Assembly: GCA_900547805.1 (NCBI GenBank)
Contig: URIE01000105.1
Coordinates: forward strand, 1 to 5,851
DNA length: 5,851 bases
Direction of reading: 5' to 3'
Source of the DNA: an uncultured Collinsella sp.
GTDB taxonomy: Bacteria; Actinomycetota; Coriobacteriia; Coriobacteriales; Coriobacteriaceae
The stretch's first letter is position 1, and every line of letters begins with the position of its first letter. The notes under the pieces are model-generated. The model had not been told where the DNA came from. It did not search any database and saw only the letters and a list, made by a program, of their open reading frames with translations. Position numbers and translations under genes: made by a program. This document shows, piece by piece, positions 1 through 5,673 of this stretch.

Positions 1-135
1 CTTAACGGCCCCGGCATTATCTCCATTCCGCTCGATGTAGACGAGTACATGGAGATCGGCATCATCACGCGCAAGAACACGACACTTACGCGCTACGGGC
101 AGGCCTATATCGAAGCGATTCGTCAGCACATCTAG
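1..135 (+). CDS. LysR-family transcriptional regulator, C-terminal fragment (5' truncated by window edge)
   Basis: Frame 1 is open from the first base to a TAG at 133-135 and gives 44 residues. The end of the protein reads as a hydrophobic strand (GIISIPL), then an acidic turn (DVDEY), a strand (EIGIIT), a basic RKNTTLT segment, and a closing amphipathic helix (YGQAYIEAIRQHI). This strand, 'R-K-x-x-x-L-T' and terminal helix order is typical of the end of the LysR substrate-binding domain, whose last helix often follows a similar 'L-S/T-P-A-A-x-x-F' element. The DNA-binding domain and effector pocket lie outside the window, so the effector is unknown. It is followed on the same strand by the MetE-like gene, with an inverted repeat of LysR-box type between them, so it may control that gene. 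Another periplasmic-binding-fold protein cannot be excluded from so short a fragment. Confidence 0.6.
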   Translation, partial: LNGPGIISIPLDVDEYMEIGIITRKNTTLTRYGQAYIEAIRQHI

Positions 136-181
136 ACTGCTGCGTTCTGCACGGGTCAAATCTCTTTATGGCAGTCCAAAC

Positions 182-204
182 TGATATAGGAAGCATCTAT
201 ATCA
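182..204. promoter_or_regulatory. 8-bp-arm inverted repeat, candidate LysR-type operator upstream of the MetE-like gene
   Basis: TGATATAG (182-189) and CTATATCA (197-204) are perfect inverted repeats separated by 7 nt. The dyad contains a T-N11-A core (T187 to A199), the usual geometry of LysR-type binding sites. It lies about 90 bp upstream of the MetE-like start codon and just downstream of a probable LysR gene. CAAACTG is also directly repeated on each side (177-183 and 203-209). That this regulator binds here is inference. Confidence 0.45.
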
Positions 205-210
205 AACTGT

Positions 211-231
211 TATAAACATATATTTTACGAT
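211..231 (+). promoter_or_regulatory. AT-rich promoter candidate region of the MetE-like gene
   Basis: Possible -10 hexamers TATAAA (211-216), TATATT (219-224) and TACGAT (226-231) lie in the most AT-rich stretch of the window. None has a recognisable TTGACA-like -35 at 16-18 bp. This fits an activator-dependent promoter with the dyad at 182-204 in or near the -35 region, but the exact -10 cannot be chosen from sequence alone. Confidence 0.3.
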
Positions 232-236
232 GTCCA

Positions 237-250
237 TATGAGCGCTCATA
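237..250. promoter_or_regulatory. Perfect 14-bp palindrome in the leader of the MetE-like gene
   Basis: TATGAGCGCTCATA is its own reverse complement. It lies between the AT-rich promoter candidates and the ribosome site of the MetE-like gene, where a repressor operator or a second regulator site would fit. The arms do not extend further (A236 and C251 do not pair). The cognate protein is unknown. Confidence 0.35.
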
Positions 251-276
251 CTCTGTCCCAGTAAAGCAACCAATGC

Positions 277-284
277 AAAGGGAG
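277..284 (+). promoter_or_regulatory. Ribosome binding site that sets the start of the MetE-like gene
   Basis: AAAGGGAG lies 6 nt before the ATG at 291. The in-frame ATG at 273 lies upstream of this site and has no Shine-Dalgarno sequence of its own, so 291 is the supported start. Confidence 0.75.
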
Positions 285-290
285 ATATCT

Positions 291-1424
291 ATGAGCACTT
301 CGATTCAACCGAACGCGCCGTTTCGTGCCGATATCGTCGGCAGTTTTCTTCGTCCGCAGGCTGTAAAGGACGCCCGTGCCGCCTATGTCGCGGGTAAACT
401 CGACGCTTCCGGCCTTAAGGCCGTCGAGGACGAGGCCATCCGCGACTTAGTGGCCAAGCAGAAGGCTGCCGGCCTGCAGGTGATTACCGATGGCGAGTTC
501 CGCCGCAGCTACTGGCACCTCGATTTTATGTGGGGCCTCAACGGCATTGAGCGCCGCGCCTCGCGCACGGGCTACATGTTCCACGATGAGGAGACTACCG
601 CCGACACCGCCGTGGTAACCGGTCCCATTAGCGGCGAGAATCATCCGTTCGTCGAGCACTTCATATTTATCAAGTCGCTCGAGGGAGAGGGCCAGGTCGC
701 GCGCCAGACCATTCCGGCGCCGATCCAGACGTTCTCCGAAGTCACACTCGACCGCTGCGATGGCCAGCAGGAGAGTCTGCACGCCGTCTACAAGACCGAC
801 GAAGAGCTCGTCGATGCCATTGCCGCAGCATACCGCACCGTGATTGCTGACCTGTATGCCGCGGGCTGCCGCAACATCCAGTTTGATGACTGCACCTGGG
901 GCATCTACTGCGATACCGATTTTGTTGCCAAAACCGGCATGAGCCCGGTCGACCTGCAAAAGGTAAGCGAGCTGGGCGTGGCGCTCAACAATGCCGCCAT
1001 CGAGGGCAAGCCCGACGATCTGGTTATCAACACGCATGTATGCCGCGGCAACTACCACTCCACCTACGCTTTTGAGGGCGGCTACGACCCCATCGCGCCG
1101 TACCTGTTTGCGCATGAGGACGTTGACGCGTTCTATCTGGAGTTCGACACGCCCCGCGCCGGTGGTTTTGAGCCGCTCAAGTACGTTGCTCCCGGCAAGA
1201 AGGTCGTGCTGGGCTTGGTGACCACCAAAGCGGCAGAGCTCGAGAACGAGGATGTTATCGTCGAGCGCATCCGCGAGGCCGCAAAGTATGTGCCGCTCGA
1301 GAACCTGTACCTGTCGCCCCAGTGCGGCTTTGCCAGCTGCGAGATTGGCAATAAGCTGACCGAGGACGAGCAGTGGGCAAAGATCGCGCTGGTCAAGCGC
1401 ATTGCCGAGCGCGTTTGGAAATAG
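291..1424 (+). CDS. MetE-like (cobalamin-independent methionine synthase II) core methyltransferase
   Basis: The 377-residue protein belongs to the Meth_synt_2 / COG0620 family and matches the C-terminal catalytic half of MetE. It lacks the N-terminal half of the roughly 750-residue enzyme, and its length is that of stand-alone relatives such as Bacillus YxjG/YxjH. Counting from Met at 291, the N-terminal strand ADIVGSFLRP is at 13-22, ITDGEFRR is at 65-72, and FDDCTW with an active-site-type Asp is near 198-203. The zinc ligands are H249 and C251 (THVCRGN), E284 (FYLEFD) and C345 (SPQCGF). These match the His, Cys, Glu, Cys set that activates the homocysteine thiol, so it is probably an active cytoplasmic S-methyltransferase making methionine. 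The methyl donor (methyl-folate, a corrinoid protein or another methyl compound) cannot be told. No S-box riboswitch is visible; control is more likely through the upstream dyads and LysR-type regulator. A 119-bp gap follows before the uracil permease. Confidence 0.88.
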   Translation: MSTSIQPNAPFRADIVGSFLRPQAVKDARAAYVAGKLDASGLKAVEDEAIRDLVAKQKAAGLQVITDGEFRRSYWHLDFMWGLNGIERRASRTGYMFHDEETTADTAVVTGPISGENHPFVEHFIFIKSLEGEGQVARQTIPAPIQTFSEVTLDRCDGQQESLHAVYKTDEELVDAIAAAYRTVIADLYAAGCRNIQFDDCTWGIYCDTDFVAKTGMSPVDLQKVSELGVALNNAAIEGKPDDLVINTHVCRGNYHSTYAFEGGYDPIAPYLFAHEDVDAFYLEFDTPRAGGFEPLKYVAPGKKVVLGLVTTKAAELENEDVIVERIREAAKYVPLENLYLSPQCGFASCEIGNKLTEDEQWAKIALVKRIAERVWK

Positions 1425-1449
1425 CGCTAGTGTTTGCAGGTGGCGGCGC

Positions 1450-1477
1450 GTGCGAGGCATAGTGTATCGCGTACAAT
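1450..1477 (+). promoter_or_regulatory. Weak promoter candidate for the uracil permease gene
   Basis: A TACAAT hexamer (1472-1477) is a good -10 match. GTGCGA (1450-1455) is a poor -35 at 16 bp spacing. The implied start near 1484 would give a leader of about 60 nt. That leader holds a short CAGG/CCTG hairpin (1500-1503 with 1516-1519, GGGCAGG arm against CCTG then CCC) but no terminator-like T run, so attenuation is not supported. No terminator is evident between this gene and the upstream MetE-like gene. Confidence 0.3.
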
Positions 1478-1546
1478 GGTTCGGATCGTATCGTTCGGGC
1501 AGGTTATCCGATATGCCTGATCGCCCTTCCATTCGAAAGGACATCC

Positions 1547-2881
1547 ATGTCCCAGTCCTCGACGCCCGCCGTCAGCGATGCCATCTACGACGCATCGTCG
1601 CTCGGCCGCCCGCGCATGTTCGTGTTGGGTTTGCAACACATGTTTGCGATGTTCGGAGCCACGGTGCTCGTGCCCGTACTCACCGGCCTTTCCGTTTCGG
1701 CGACGCTTCTGTTCGCCGGCATCGGCACGCTGCTGTTTCATTTTCTATCGCGCGGTAAGGTGCCCGCGTTTCTGGGCTCGTCGTTTGCCTTTATCGCGGG
1801 TTATGCCGCCATTGCACCCAACGGCGAGGCCGAGCTTTTGCCTTACGCTTGCCTGGGCGTTGCCTGCGCCGGCCTGCTCTATCCGGTGCTGGCGGCGCTG
1901 TTCCGCGCATTTGGCGCCAAGCGTGTCATGCGCTTCTTTCCGCCGGTGGTGACCGGTCCCATCGTCATTTCCATCGGCCTGATCCTGGCGAGCTCTGCCA
2001 TTGCCAACTGCCAGACCAACTGGCTTGTCGCCGTTATCGCTGTGGCCGTGATCGTCATCTGCAACATCTGGGGCCGCGGCATGGTCAAGATCGTGCCGAT
2101 TTTGCTGGGCGTTGTGGTGAGCTATGCCGTTGCGGCCGCGTTGGGCGAGGTCGACTTCTCTGGCGTCGCAGCCGCCCCCTGGGTCGGTCTGCCCATCGTG
2201 TGGGACAACACCGTGTTTGCGCTCTTTGGCCCGCAGTTCGATAGCGGTCTTGCCACGACGGCCATCATCACCATCATGCCGCTGGCCTTTGCGACCATGA
2301 TTGAGCACATTGGCGATATCTCCGCCATTGGCTCTACCTGCGAACGCAATTACATTGCCGATCCCGGTCTGCACCGTACCCTGCTCGGCGATGGCCTGGC
2401 GACCATCTTGGCATCGCTCTTTGGCGCCCCCGCCAACACCACGTATGGCGAGAACACCGGCGTGCTTGCGCTTACGCGCGTGTTCGACCCACGCGTGATT
2501 CGCATTGCCGCGTGCTGCGCCATTGTCCTCTCGTTCTGCCCCAAGTTCGCTGCGGTGATTGCCGCCATGCCGGCGTGCGTTATCGGCGGCGTGTCGCTCG
2601 TGCTCTACGGCATGATCAGCGCCGTTGGTGTACGTAACCTCATCGAGAACCAGGTTGATTTCCAGAACAACCGCAACGTGCTGGTGGCGGCTCTGGTGCT
2701 CGTGCTTTCGCTCGGCATTGCCTACAGTACCACCGGCGCCATTGTGCTGGAGCTGGGCGGCGTGACGATTTCGCTTTCGGGCCTTGCCGTGGGCTCGCTG
2801 GTGGGCATTGTGCTCAACGCCATCCTGCCCGGTAACGACTTTGAGTTCGATACTTCCGAGCTTGAGGAGACTGCTGAATAG
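1547..2881 (+). CDS. uraA: UraA-type nucleobase:cation symporter (NCS2), uracil/xanthine permease
   Basis: This is a 444-residue integral membrane protein of the NCS2/SLC23 family, which imports uracil or related bases with protons. Hydrophobic segments run almost without break, as expected for the 14-segment two-domain fold. The N-terminal family signature GLQHMFAMFGATVLVP is at 28-43, with PAFLGSSFAFIAG at 73-85. The substrate region holds IEHIGD (E253, H254, D257) and NTTYGENTGVLALTR (297-311, with E302). E253 and E302 correspond to the substrate-binding E241 and E290 of E. coli UraA. The position of UraA His245 is Asp here, as in many Gram-positive 'uracil-xanthine permease' relatives, so uracil is the best guess but not certain. 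GAAAGGA (1535-1541) sits 5 nt before the ATG. The C-terminus is acidic (DFEFDTSELEETAE). A strong terminator follows the stop codon directly. Confidence 0.9.
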   Translation: MSQSSTPAVSDAIYDASSLGRPRMFVLGLQHMFAMFGATVLVPVLTGLSVSATLLFAGIGTLLFHFLSRGKVPAFLGSSFAFIAGYAAIAPNGEAELLPYACLGVACAGLLYPVLAALFRAFGAKRVMRFFPPVVTGPIVISIGLILASSAIANCQTNWLVAVIAVAVIVICNIWGRGMVKIVPILLGVVVSYAVAAALGEVDFSGVAAAPWVGLPIVWDNTVFALFGPQFDSGLATTAIITIMPLAFATMIEHIGDISAIGSTCERNYIADPGLHRTLLGDGLATILASLFGAPANTTYGENTGVLALTRVFDPRVIRIAACCAIVLSFCPKFAAVIAAMPACVIGGVSLVLYGMISAVGVRNLIENQVDFQNNRNVLVAALVLVLSLGIAYSTTGAIVLELGGVTISLSGLAVGSLVGIVLNAILPGNDFEFDTSELEETAE

Positions 2882-2898
2882 CAGCTGCGTTCAGCCAA

Positions 2899-2948
2899 AT
2901 TAAAAATGGCGTCCATGCGTGTATGTACGCGTGGATGCCATTTTTAAT
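2899..2948. terminator. Two-way intrinsic terminator between converging uracil permease and hydrolase genes
   Basis: A 23-pair stem (2899-2921 with 2926-2948) has a 4-nt loop and only three G-T pairs, and no bulge. One arm begins with an A run (2902-2906) and the other ends with a T run (2941-2945), so in either direction the GC-rich hairpin is flanked by A/U tracts. It lies 17 nt after the permease stop, and the stop codon of the opposing hydrolase (2944-2946) is inside its right arm. Confidence 0.9.
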
Positions 2949-3609
2949 GCGTCAGTATCCAGTGGATGCCGCGCGCCATGCGCAGGTCAGTTTGGGCAAA
3001 GTGGTTGCCGGGGTTGAGCTCCAGCGTTGTTGGAATGTCACGCTCTATAAACAGCTCTTCCATCGCGTGCGTATCGTCGAGTACGTGCCGCATCATGCGG
3101 TTGGGCGTCTTGGTTTCCTTTTTACCGAGCGACAGATAGGCGGCGTCGGGCGTGGCTGTCATCGTGCGCTCGCGCGCGTAGTCGATAAAGCCGGGGAACC
3201 ACAGCGACCCCGATGCACTTGCCGCGCGCTCAAAGACATCTGTTTGCCAAAGTGTCCACAGTGCAAAAAGACCCGCCAACGAGTAGCCGGCAACGCCGCG
3301 CCAGGCGGGCGGTTGCGGGAGCGATGATTCGGCCTGGGGGATTATCTGCTTCAACAACTCGTCAAGAAAACCAGCAGCCTGTCCGCCAAAGGGCTCGGCA
3401 TCTCGTATAGTTCCGTCGCATTCCCAGGGGCTCAGCTCGCGATTCCAATCGAGTCCTCCGATGGCGACAAGGGTGAACGGCGGGCAGTCGAGCTCTCGGC
3501 AGCGCTCGTAGACTTCACTACCGTCGCCCATAACCACGGGGAGGTAGATGACGGGCGTACCTTCCGCACGCTCTGAATAAACGATTATCTGCTTCTGATG
3601 CGCTTCCAA
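2944..3609 (-). CDS. Small alpha/beta-hydrolase, putative esterase (Fes/IroE-like esterase family)
   Basis: The protein has 221 residues from a TTG start at 3609. It shows the alpha/beta-hydrolase nucleophile elbow GYSLAG (108-113, nucleophile S110), preceded by the strand AWRGVA. A late NPGNHF carries the probable catalytic H203, and a SLGKKE strand-turn (160-165) sits where this family often shows 'LSLG-x-K/R-E'. No signal peptide is seen, so it should be cytoplasmic. The family includes enterochelin esterase-like and esterase D-like enzymes; the ester substrate is not readable and no siderophore genes are nearby. Start choice: the frame stays open to a GTG at 3657 (237 residues), but that GTG has no ribosome site and the extra 16 codons use codons rare in this window (CGA, AGG, ATA, TCA, CAA). 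GAGAGAAG lies 6 nt before the TTG. The gene is the last unit on the minus strand before the shared terminator. Confidence 0.75.
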   Translation of the reverse strand: MEAHQKQIIVYSERAEGTPVIYLPVVMGDGSEVYERCRELDCPPFTLVAIGGLDWNRELSPWECDGTIRDAEPFGGQAAGFLDELLKQIIPQAESSLPQPPAWRGVAGYSLAGLFALWTLWQTDVFERAASASGSLWFPGFIDYARERTMTATPDAAYLSLGKKETKTPNRMMRHVLDDTHAMEELFIERDIPTTLELNPGNHFAQTDLRMARGIHWILTH

Positions 3610-3676
3610 GGCAGGCTTCTCTCGGTGTTGTGATATTGACAGCCTCAATTGTCGCACGCTGGCACGGGGGCAGACG

Positions 3677-3725
3677 CTAAAAGAAAGGCGCGGAGCCGCT
3701 CGATGCGATTCCGCGCTTTGTTGTT
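3677..3725 (-). terminator. Intrinsic terminator of the AzgA-type permease gene
   Basis: Read on the minus strand, AAAGCGCGGA (3719-3710) pairs with TCCGCGCCTTT (3694-3684) across a 15-nt loop with one bulged C. A CTTTCTTTT tract follows (down to about 3678). It lies about 27 nt after the permease stop codon and separates that gene from the downstream hydrolase, so the two minus-strand genes are probably separate transcription units. Confidence 0.8.
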
Positions 3726-3746
3726 TTGCTTTAGCAGACTATGCCG

Positions 3747-5060
3747 TTACGCCACGAAGAAGTAGACGAGGAAGGCAAGGGCTGCGATCCACATGAGCGG
3801 CTTGATCTTGGAGGCCTCGCCCTTAAAGAGCGCGACGATCACGTAGGCGATAAAGCCCAGGCCAATGCCGGCAGAGATGGAGTAGGTGAAGGGCACGCCG
3901 GCGACAATCATGAACGCCGGGAAACCCTGCGACACGTCGGACCAGTCGATCTCGGAGGCCTCGCTCATCATGAGGTAGCCGACGTAGACCAGAGCACCGC
4001 AGGTGGCGGCGCTGGAAACGATGGTGACGATGGGGGAGAAGAACGCGGCGAGAATGAACAGCACGCCGGTGGTGACGGAGGTGAGGCCCGTGCGGCCACC
4101 GTCGGCAGCGCCAGAGGTGGACTCGACGAAGGTGGTGATGGAGGAGACGCCCATAAAGCCACCGGCAGCAGCGGCCACGGAGTCGACGACCAGGATGGGA
4201 CGGATGTCCTCGACATTGCCGTCCTCGGTCAAGAACTCGCCCTGCTTGGCGACGGCCATCGCGGTGCCCATGGTGTCGAAGAAGTCACTCATGAGCAGCG
4301 AGAAGGCAACGACGAGCAGCATCGGGTCGGTCAGAACCTTCACGATGGCCATGTTGCCATCGGCGGTGCTGGCAAACGGGGCGCCAAAGGTCGAGAAGTC
4401 GAGCGGTGCGATGAGGCCCTCGGGGGCGTGGGTTACACCCAACGGGATACCGGCGATAACGGCGACGATGATGCCGATGAGCAGCGAGCCCGGCACGTTG
4501 CGGGAAGCCAGGGCAACCGTCACGACGATGGAGATGATGCCGACGATAAAGGTGGGGGAGGCGATGTCGCCCAGGCCGACGAGCGTACCGGCGCCAGCGG
4601 TGATGATGCCGGCGTCGCACAGGCCGATCATGGCGATAAACAGGCCTAAGCCAACCGAGATGGCGTGGCGCAGGACCACGGGGATGGCGTCCATAATGGC
4701 CTCGCGCAGGCCGCACAGGACGAGCAGCAAGATGACGATACCCTCGAGGAAGATAACGCTCATGGCCACGTGCCAGTCACCGCCGCAGACGGTGGTGGTG
4801 ATTCCAGCGATCATCGCGTTGACGCCTAAGCCCGACGCGCAGGCGAGCGGGCGGTTAGCGAAGATGCCCATGCAGATGGTCATGATGCCGGCGCCCAGGC
4901 AGGTGGCGCAGGCGAGCGCTCCCGCATCGATGCCAGCGCCCGAGAGCACCGCGGGGTTGACGGCGATGATGTAGGCCATCGCCAGGAATGTTGTCAGTCC
5001 AGCGCGGAGTTCGGTCCCGATTGTGGACTTGCGCTCGCTGACGTGAAATAGTTCGTCCAT
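3747..5060 (-). CDS. AzgA/PbuG-type purine permease (NCS2 family; adenine, guanine or hypoxanthine)
   Basis: This 437-residue membrane protein belongs to the AzgA-like branch of NCS2, the group of E. coli GhxP/AdeP and Bacillus PbuG, which import purine bases with protons. From Met at 5060 the family features appear in order: E17-LRAGLTTFLAMAYIIAVNP (to 36), GLGVNAMIA (77-85), SDFFDTMGTAMAVAK (258-272, with D259 and D262), and GVSSITTFVESTSGAADGG (304-322) followed by RTGLTSV. Hydrophobic segments fill the rest, and the C-terminus is a final helix ending FFVA. Length is normal for the family. The start is fixed by AAGGAAAGGG, 5 nt before the ATG; an in-frame ATG 57 bp further upstream (5117) would add 19 non-conserved polar residues. 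Which purine is carried cannot be read. The gene is divergent from the deformylase-like gene and has its own terminator. No purine riboswitch is seen in the leader. Confidence 0.92.
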   Translation of the reverse strand: MDELFHVSERKSTIGTELRAGLTTFLAMAYIIAVNPAVLSGAGIDAGALACATCLGAGIMTICMGIFANRPLACASGLGVNAMIAGITTTVCGGDWHVAMSVIFLEGIVILLLVLCGLREAIMDAIPVVLRHAISVGLGLFIAMIGLCDAGIITAGAGTLVGLGDIASPTFIVGIISIVVTVALASRNVPGSLLIGIIVAVIAGIPLGVTHAPEGLIAPLDFSTFGAPFASTADGNMAIVKVLTDPMLLVVAFSLLMSDFFDTMGTAMAVAKQGEFLTEDGNVEDIRPILVVDSVAAAAGGFMGVSSITTFVESTSGAADGGRTGLTSVTTGVLFILAAFFSPIVTIVSSAATCGALVYVGYLMMSEASEIDWSDVSQGFPAFMIVAGVPFTYSISAGIGLGFIAYVIVALFKGEASKIKPLMWIAALAFLVYFFVA

Positions 5061-5065
5061 GCATA

Positions 5066-5075
5066 CCCTTTCCTT
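5066..5075 (-). promoter_or_regulatory. Ribosome binding site that sets the start of the purine permease gene
   Basis: On the minus strand this reads AAGGAAAGGG, 5 nt before the ATG at 5060. It rules against the upstream ATG at 5117, which lies before this site. Confidence 0.75.
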
Positions 5076-5077
5076 GT

Positions 5078-5098
5078 TCGGCCCCGAGTTTAGGCCGA
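5078..5098. promoter_or_regulatory. Inverted repeat in the leader of the purine permease gene
   Basis: TCGGCC (5078-5083) and GGCCGA (5093-5098) are perfect 6-bp arms with a 9-nt spacer. They lie directly upstream of the permease ribosome site in the presumed mRNA leader. It could be an operator or a small leader hairpin. There is no T run, so it is not a terminator. Confidence 0.3.
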
Positions 5099-5115
5099 TT
5101 GACACGAACTCACTC

Positions 5116-5121
5116 ACTATA
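5116..5121 (-). promoter_or_regulatory. Weak -10 candidate for the purine permease gene
   Basis: On the minus strand this reads TATAGT, about 55 nt upstream of the start codon. No convincing -35 lies 16-18 bp further upstream, so the assignment is tentative. Confidence 0.22.
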
Positions 5122-5185
5122 TCGCCTTTACAATCTTGCTGTTCCTCACATGTTGATGTTCGGCGCTTTGTAGCGGACGGGCGGT

Positions 5186-5220
5186 ATTTTCCGTATGAAA
5201 ATGTGTGGGTACCGTATACT
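5186..5220 (+). promoter_or_regulatory. Promoter candidate with dyad upstream of the deformylase-like gene
   Basis: TATACT (5215-5220) is a good -10 hexamer, 33 nt before the start codon. The expected -35 position has no TTGACA match. Instead a dyad ATTTTC-N5-GAAAAT (5186-5202) covers it. CCGTAT is also repeated exactly 21 bp apart (5191-5196 and 5212-5217), about two helical turns. This suggests a regulated promoter, but it is inference from spacing only. Confidence 0.35.
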
Positions 5221-5253
5221 TAAGCAGTTACAACGACCCCTATGGAGGAACGT

Positions 5254-5673
5254 ATGATTAAAGAGCTCTGCCACGACGAGGCTATTCTGTCCCAGCGTTG
5301 CGAGGTCGCGACCGTCGAGGACGAGTCGGTGGCACAGGACCTGATCGATACCATCAAGTCGCTCGACGATGCCGGCTGCCTTGCCGCCAACCAGATCGGC
5401 GTCACCAAGAAGGTCTGCGTCTACCTGGACGATGCCGGCGAGCCCCATGTGCTCTACAACCCCCGTCTGGTGTTTGGCCTGGGTGCCAGCAAGATGGAGG
5501 AGAGCTGCCTGACGCACGAGGAAATCACCAAGTCCACGCGCTATATCAAGTGCAAGGTCGCTTATGACGTGATCGTCGACGGCAAGATGCGCGAGCGCAA
5601 GCAGGACTTTGTGGGCTTCGAGGCGCAGATGATTCAACACATGATTGACCACTGTCTAGGAAAGTTGGTCTAA
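5254..5673 (+). CDS. Short peptide-deformylase-like protein with altered catalytic motif
   Basis: The 139-residue protein is related to peptide deformylase, the metalloenzyme that removes formyl from nascent N-terminal Met. It is shorter than E. coli Def (about 168 residues) and resembles the short Gram-positive branch that ends in QHEIDHC-type sequence. Motif 1 is GCLAANQIG (41-49, Q47). Motif 2 is EESCLT (82-87) in place of EGCLS, keeping metal ligand C85 but with Ser for Gly. Motif 3 is QHMIDHC (128-134), keeping metal ligands H129 and H133. The catalytic Glu after the first His is Met130 (codon ATG at 5641-5643). Metal binding looks intact, while loss of this Glu should abolish normal deformylation. 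It may be a non-catalytic relative or have another activity. GGAGG (5244-5248) sits 5 nt before ATG 5254 and excludes the in-frame ATG at 5242. The TAA stop lies inside the following palindrome. The reading frame is clean, so it is not an obvious pseudogene. Confidence 0.85.
   Translation: MIKELCHDEAILSQRCEVATVEDESVAQDLIDTIKSLDDAGCLAANQIGVTKKVCVYLDDAGEPHVLYNPRLVFGLGASKMEESCLTHEEITKSTRYIKCKVAYDVIVDGKMRERKQDFVGFEAQMIQHMIDHCLGKLV

Noticed and set aside
136..290. Possible SAM (S-box) riboswitch upstream of the MetE-like gene
   Set aside because: The region is short and AT-rich, lacks the S-box conserved stems and has no terminator hairpin.
447..1544. 365-codon open frame on the minus strand opposite the MetE-like gene
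   Set aside because: It is antisense to a well-supported gene, has no domain sense, and is a product of strong GC bias at third codon positions.
1484..1546. Possible PyrR-type attenuator or riboswitch in the uracil permease leader
   Set aside because: Only a short CAGG/CCTG hairpin is present; no terminator/antiterminator pair, T run or PyrR loop consensus can be seen.
1402..1758. 118-codon plus-strand frame bridging the MetE-like and uracil permease genes
   Set aside because: It overlaps both real genes out of frame, and its Arg/His-rich translation is typical of a shifted frame in GC-rich DNA.
2923..3327. 134-codon plus-strand frame over the terminator and hydrolase
   Set aside because: It starts inside the terminator hairpin and is antisense to the hydrolase with its catalytic motifs; no ribosome site.
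3741..4974. Two long plus-strand open frames (302 and 323 codons) opposite the purine permease
   Set aside because: Their compositions (Gly/Asp/His-rich, or Met/Thr/Pro-rich) are those of mirror frames of a membrane protein; the minus-strand permease has full family motifs and a good ribosome site.
5061..5160. Possible purine riboswitch upstream of the purine permease
   Set aside because: The conserved three-stem core and loop sequences of the purine riboswitch are not found in this leader.
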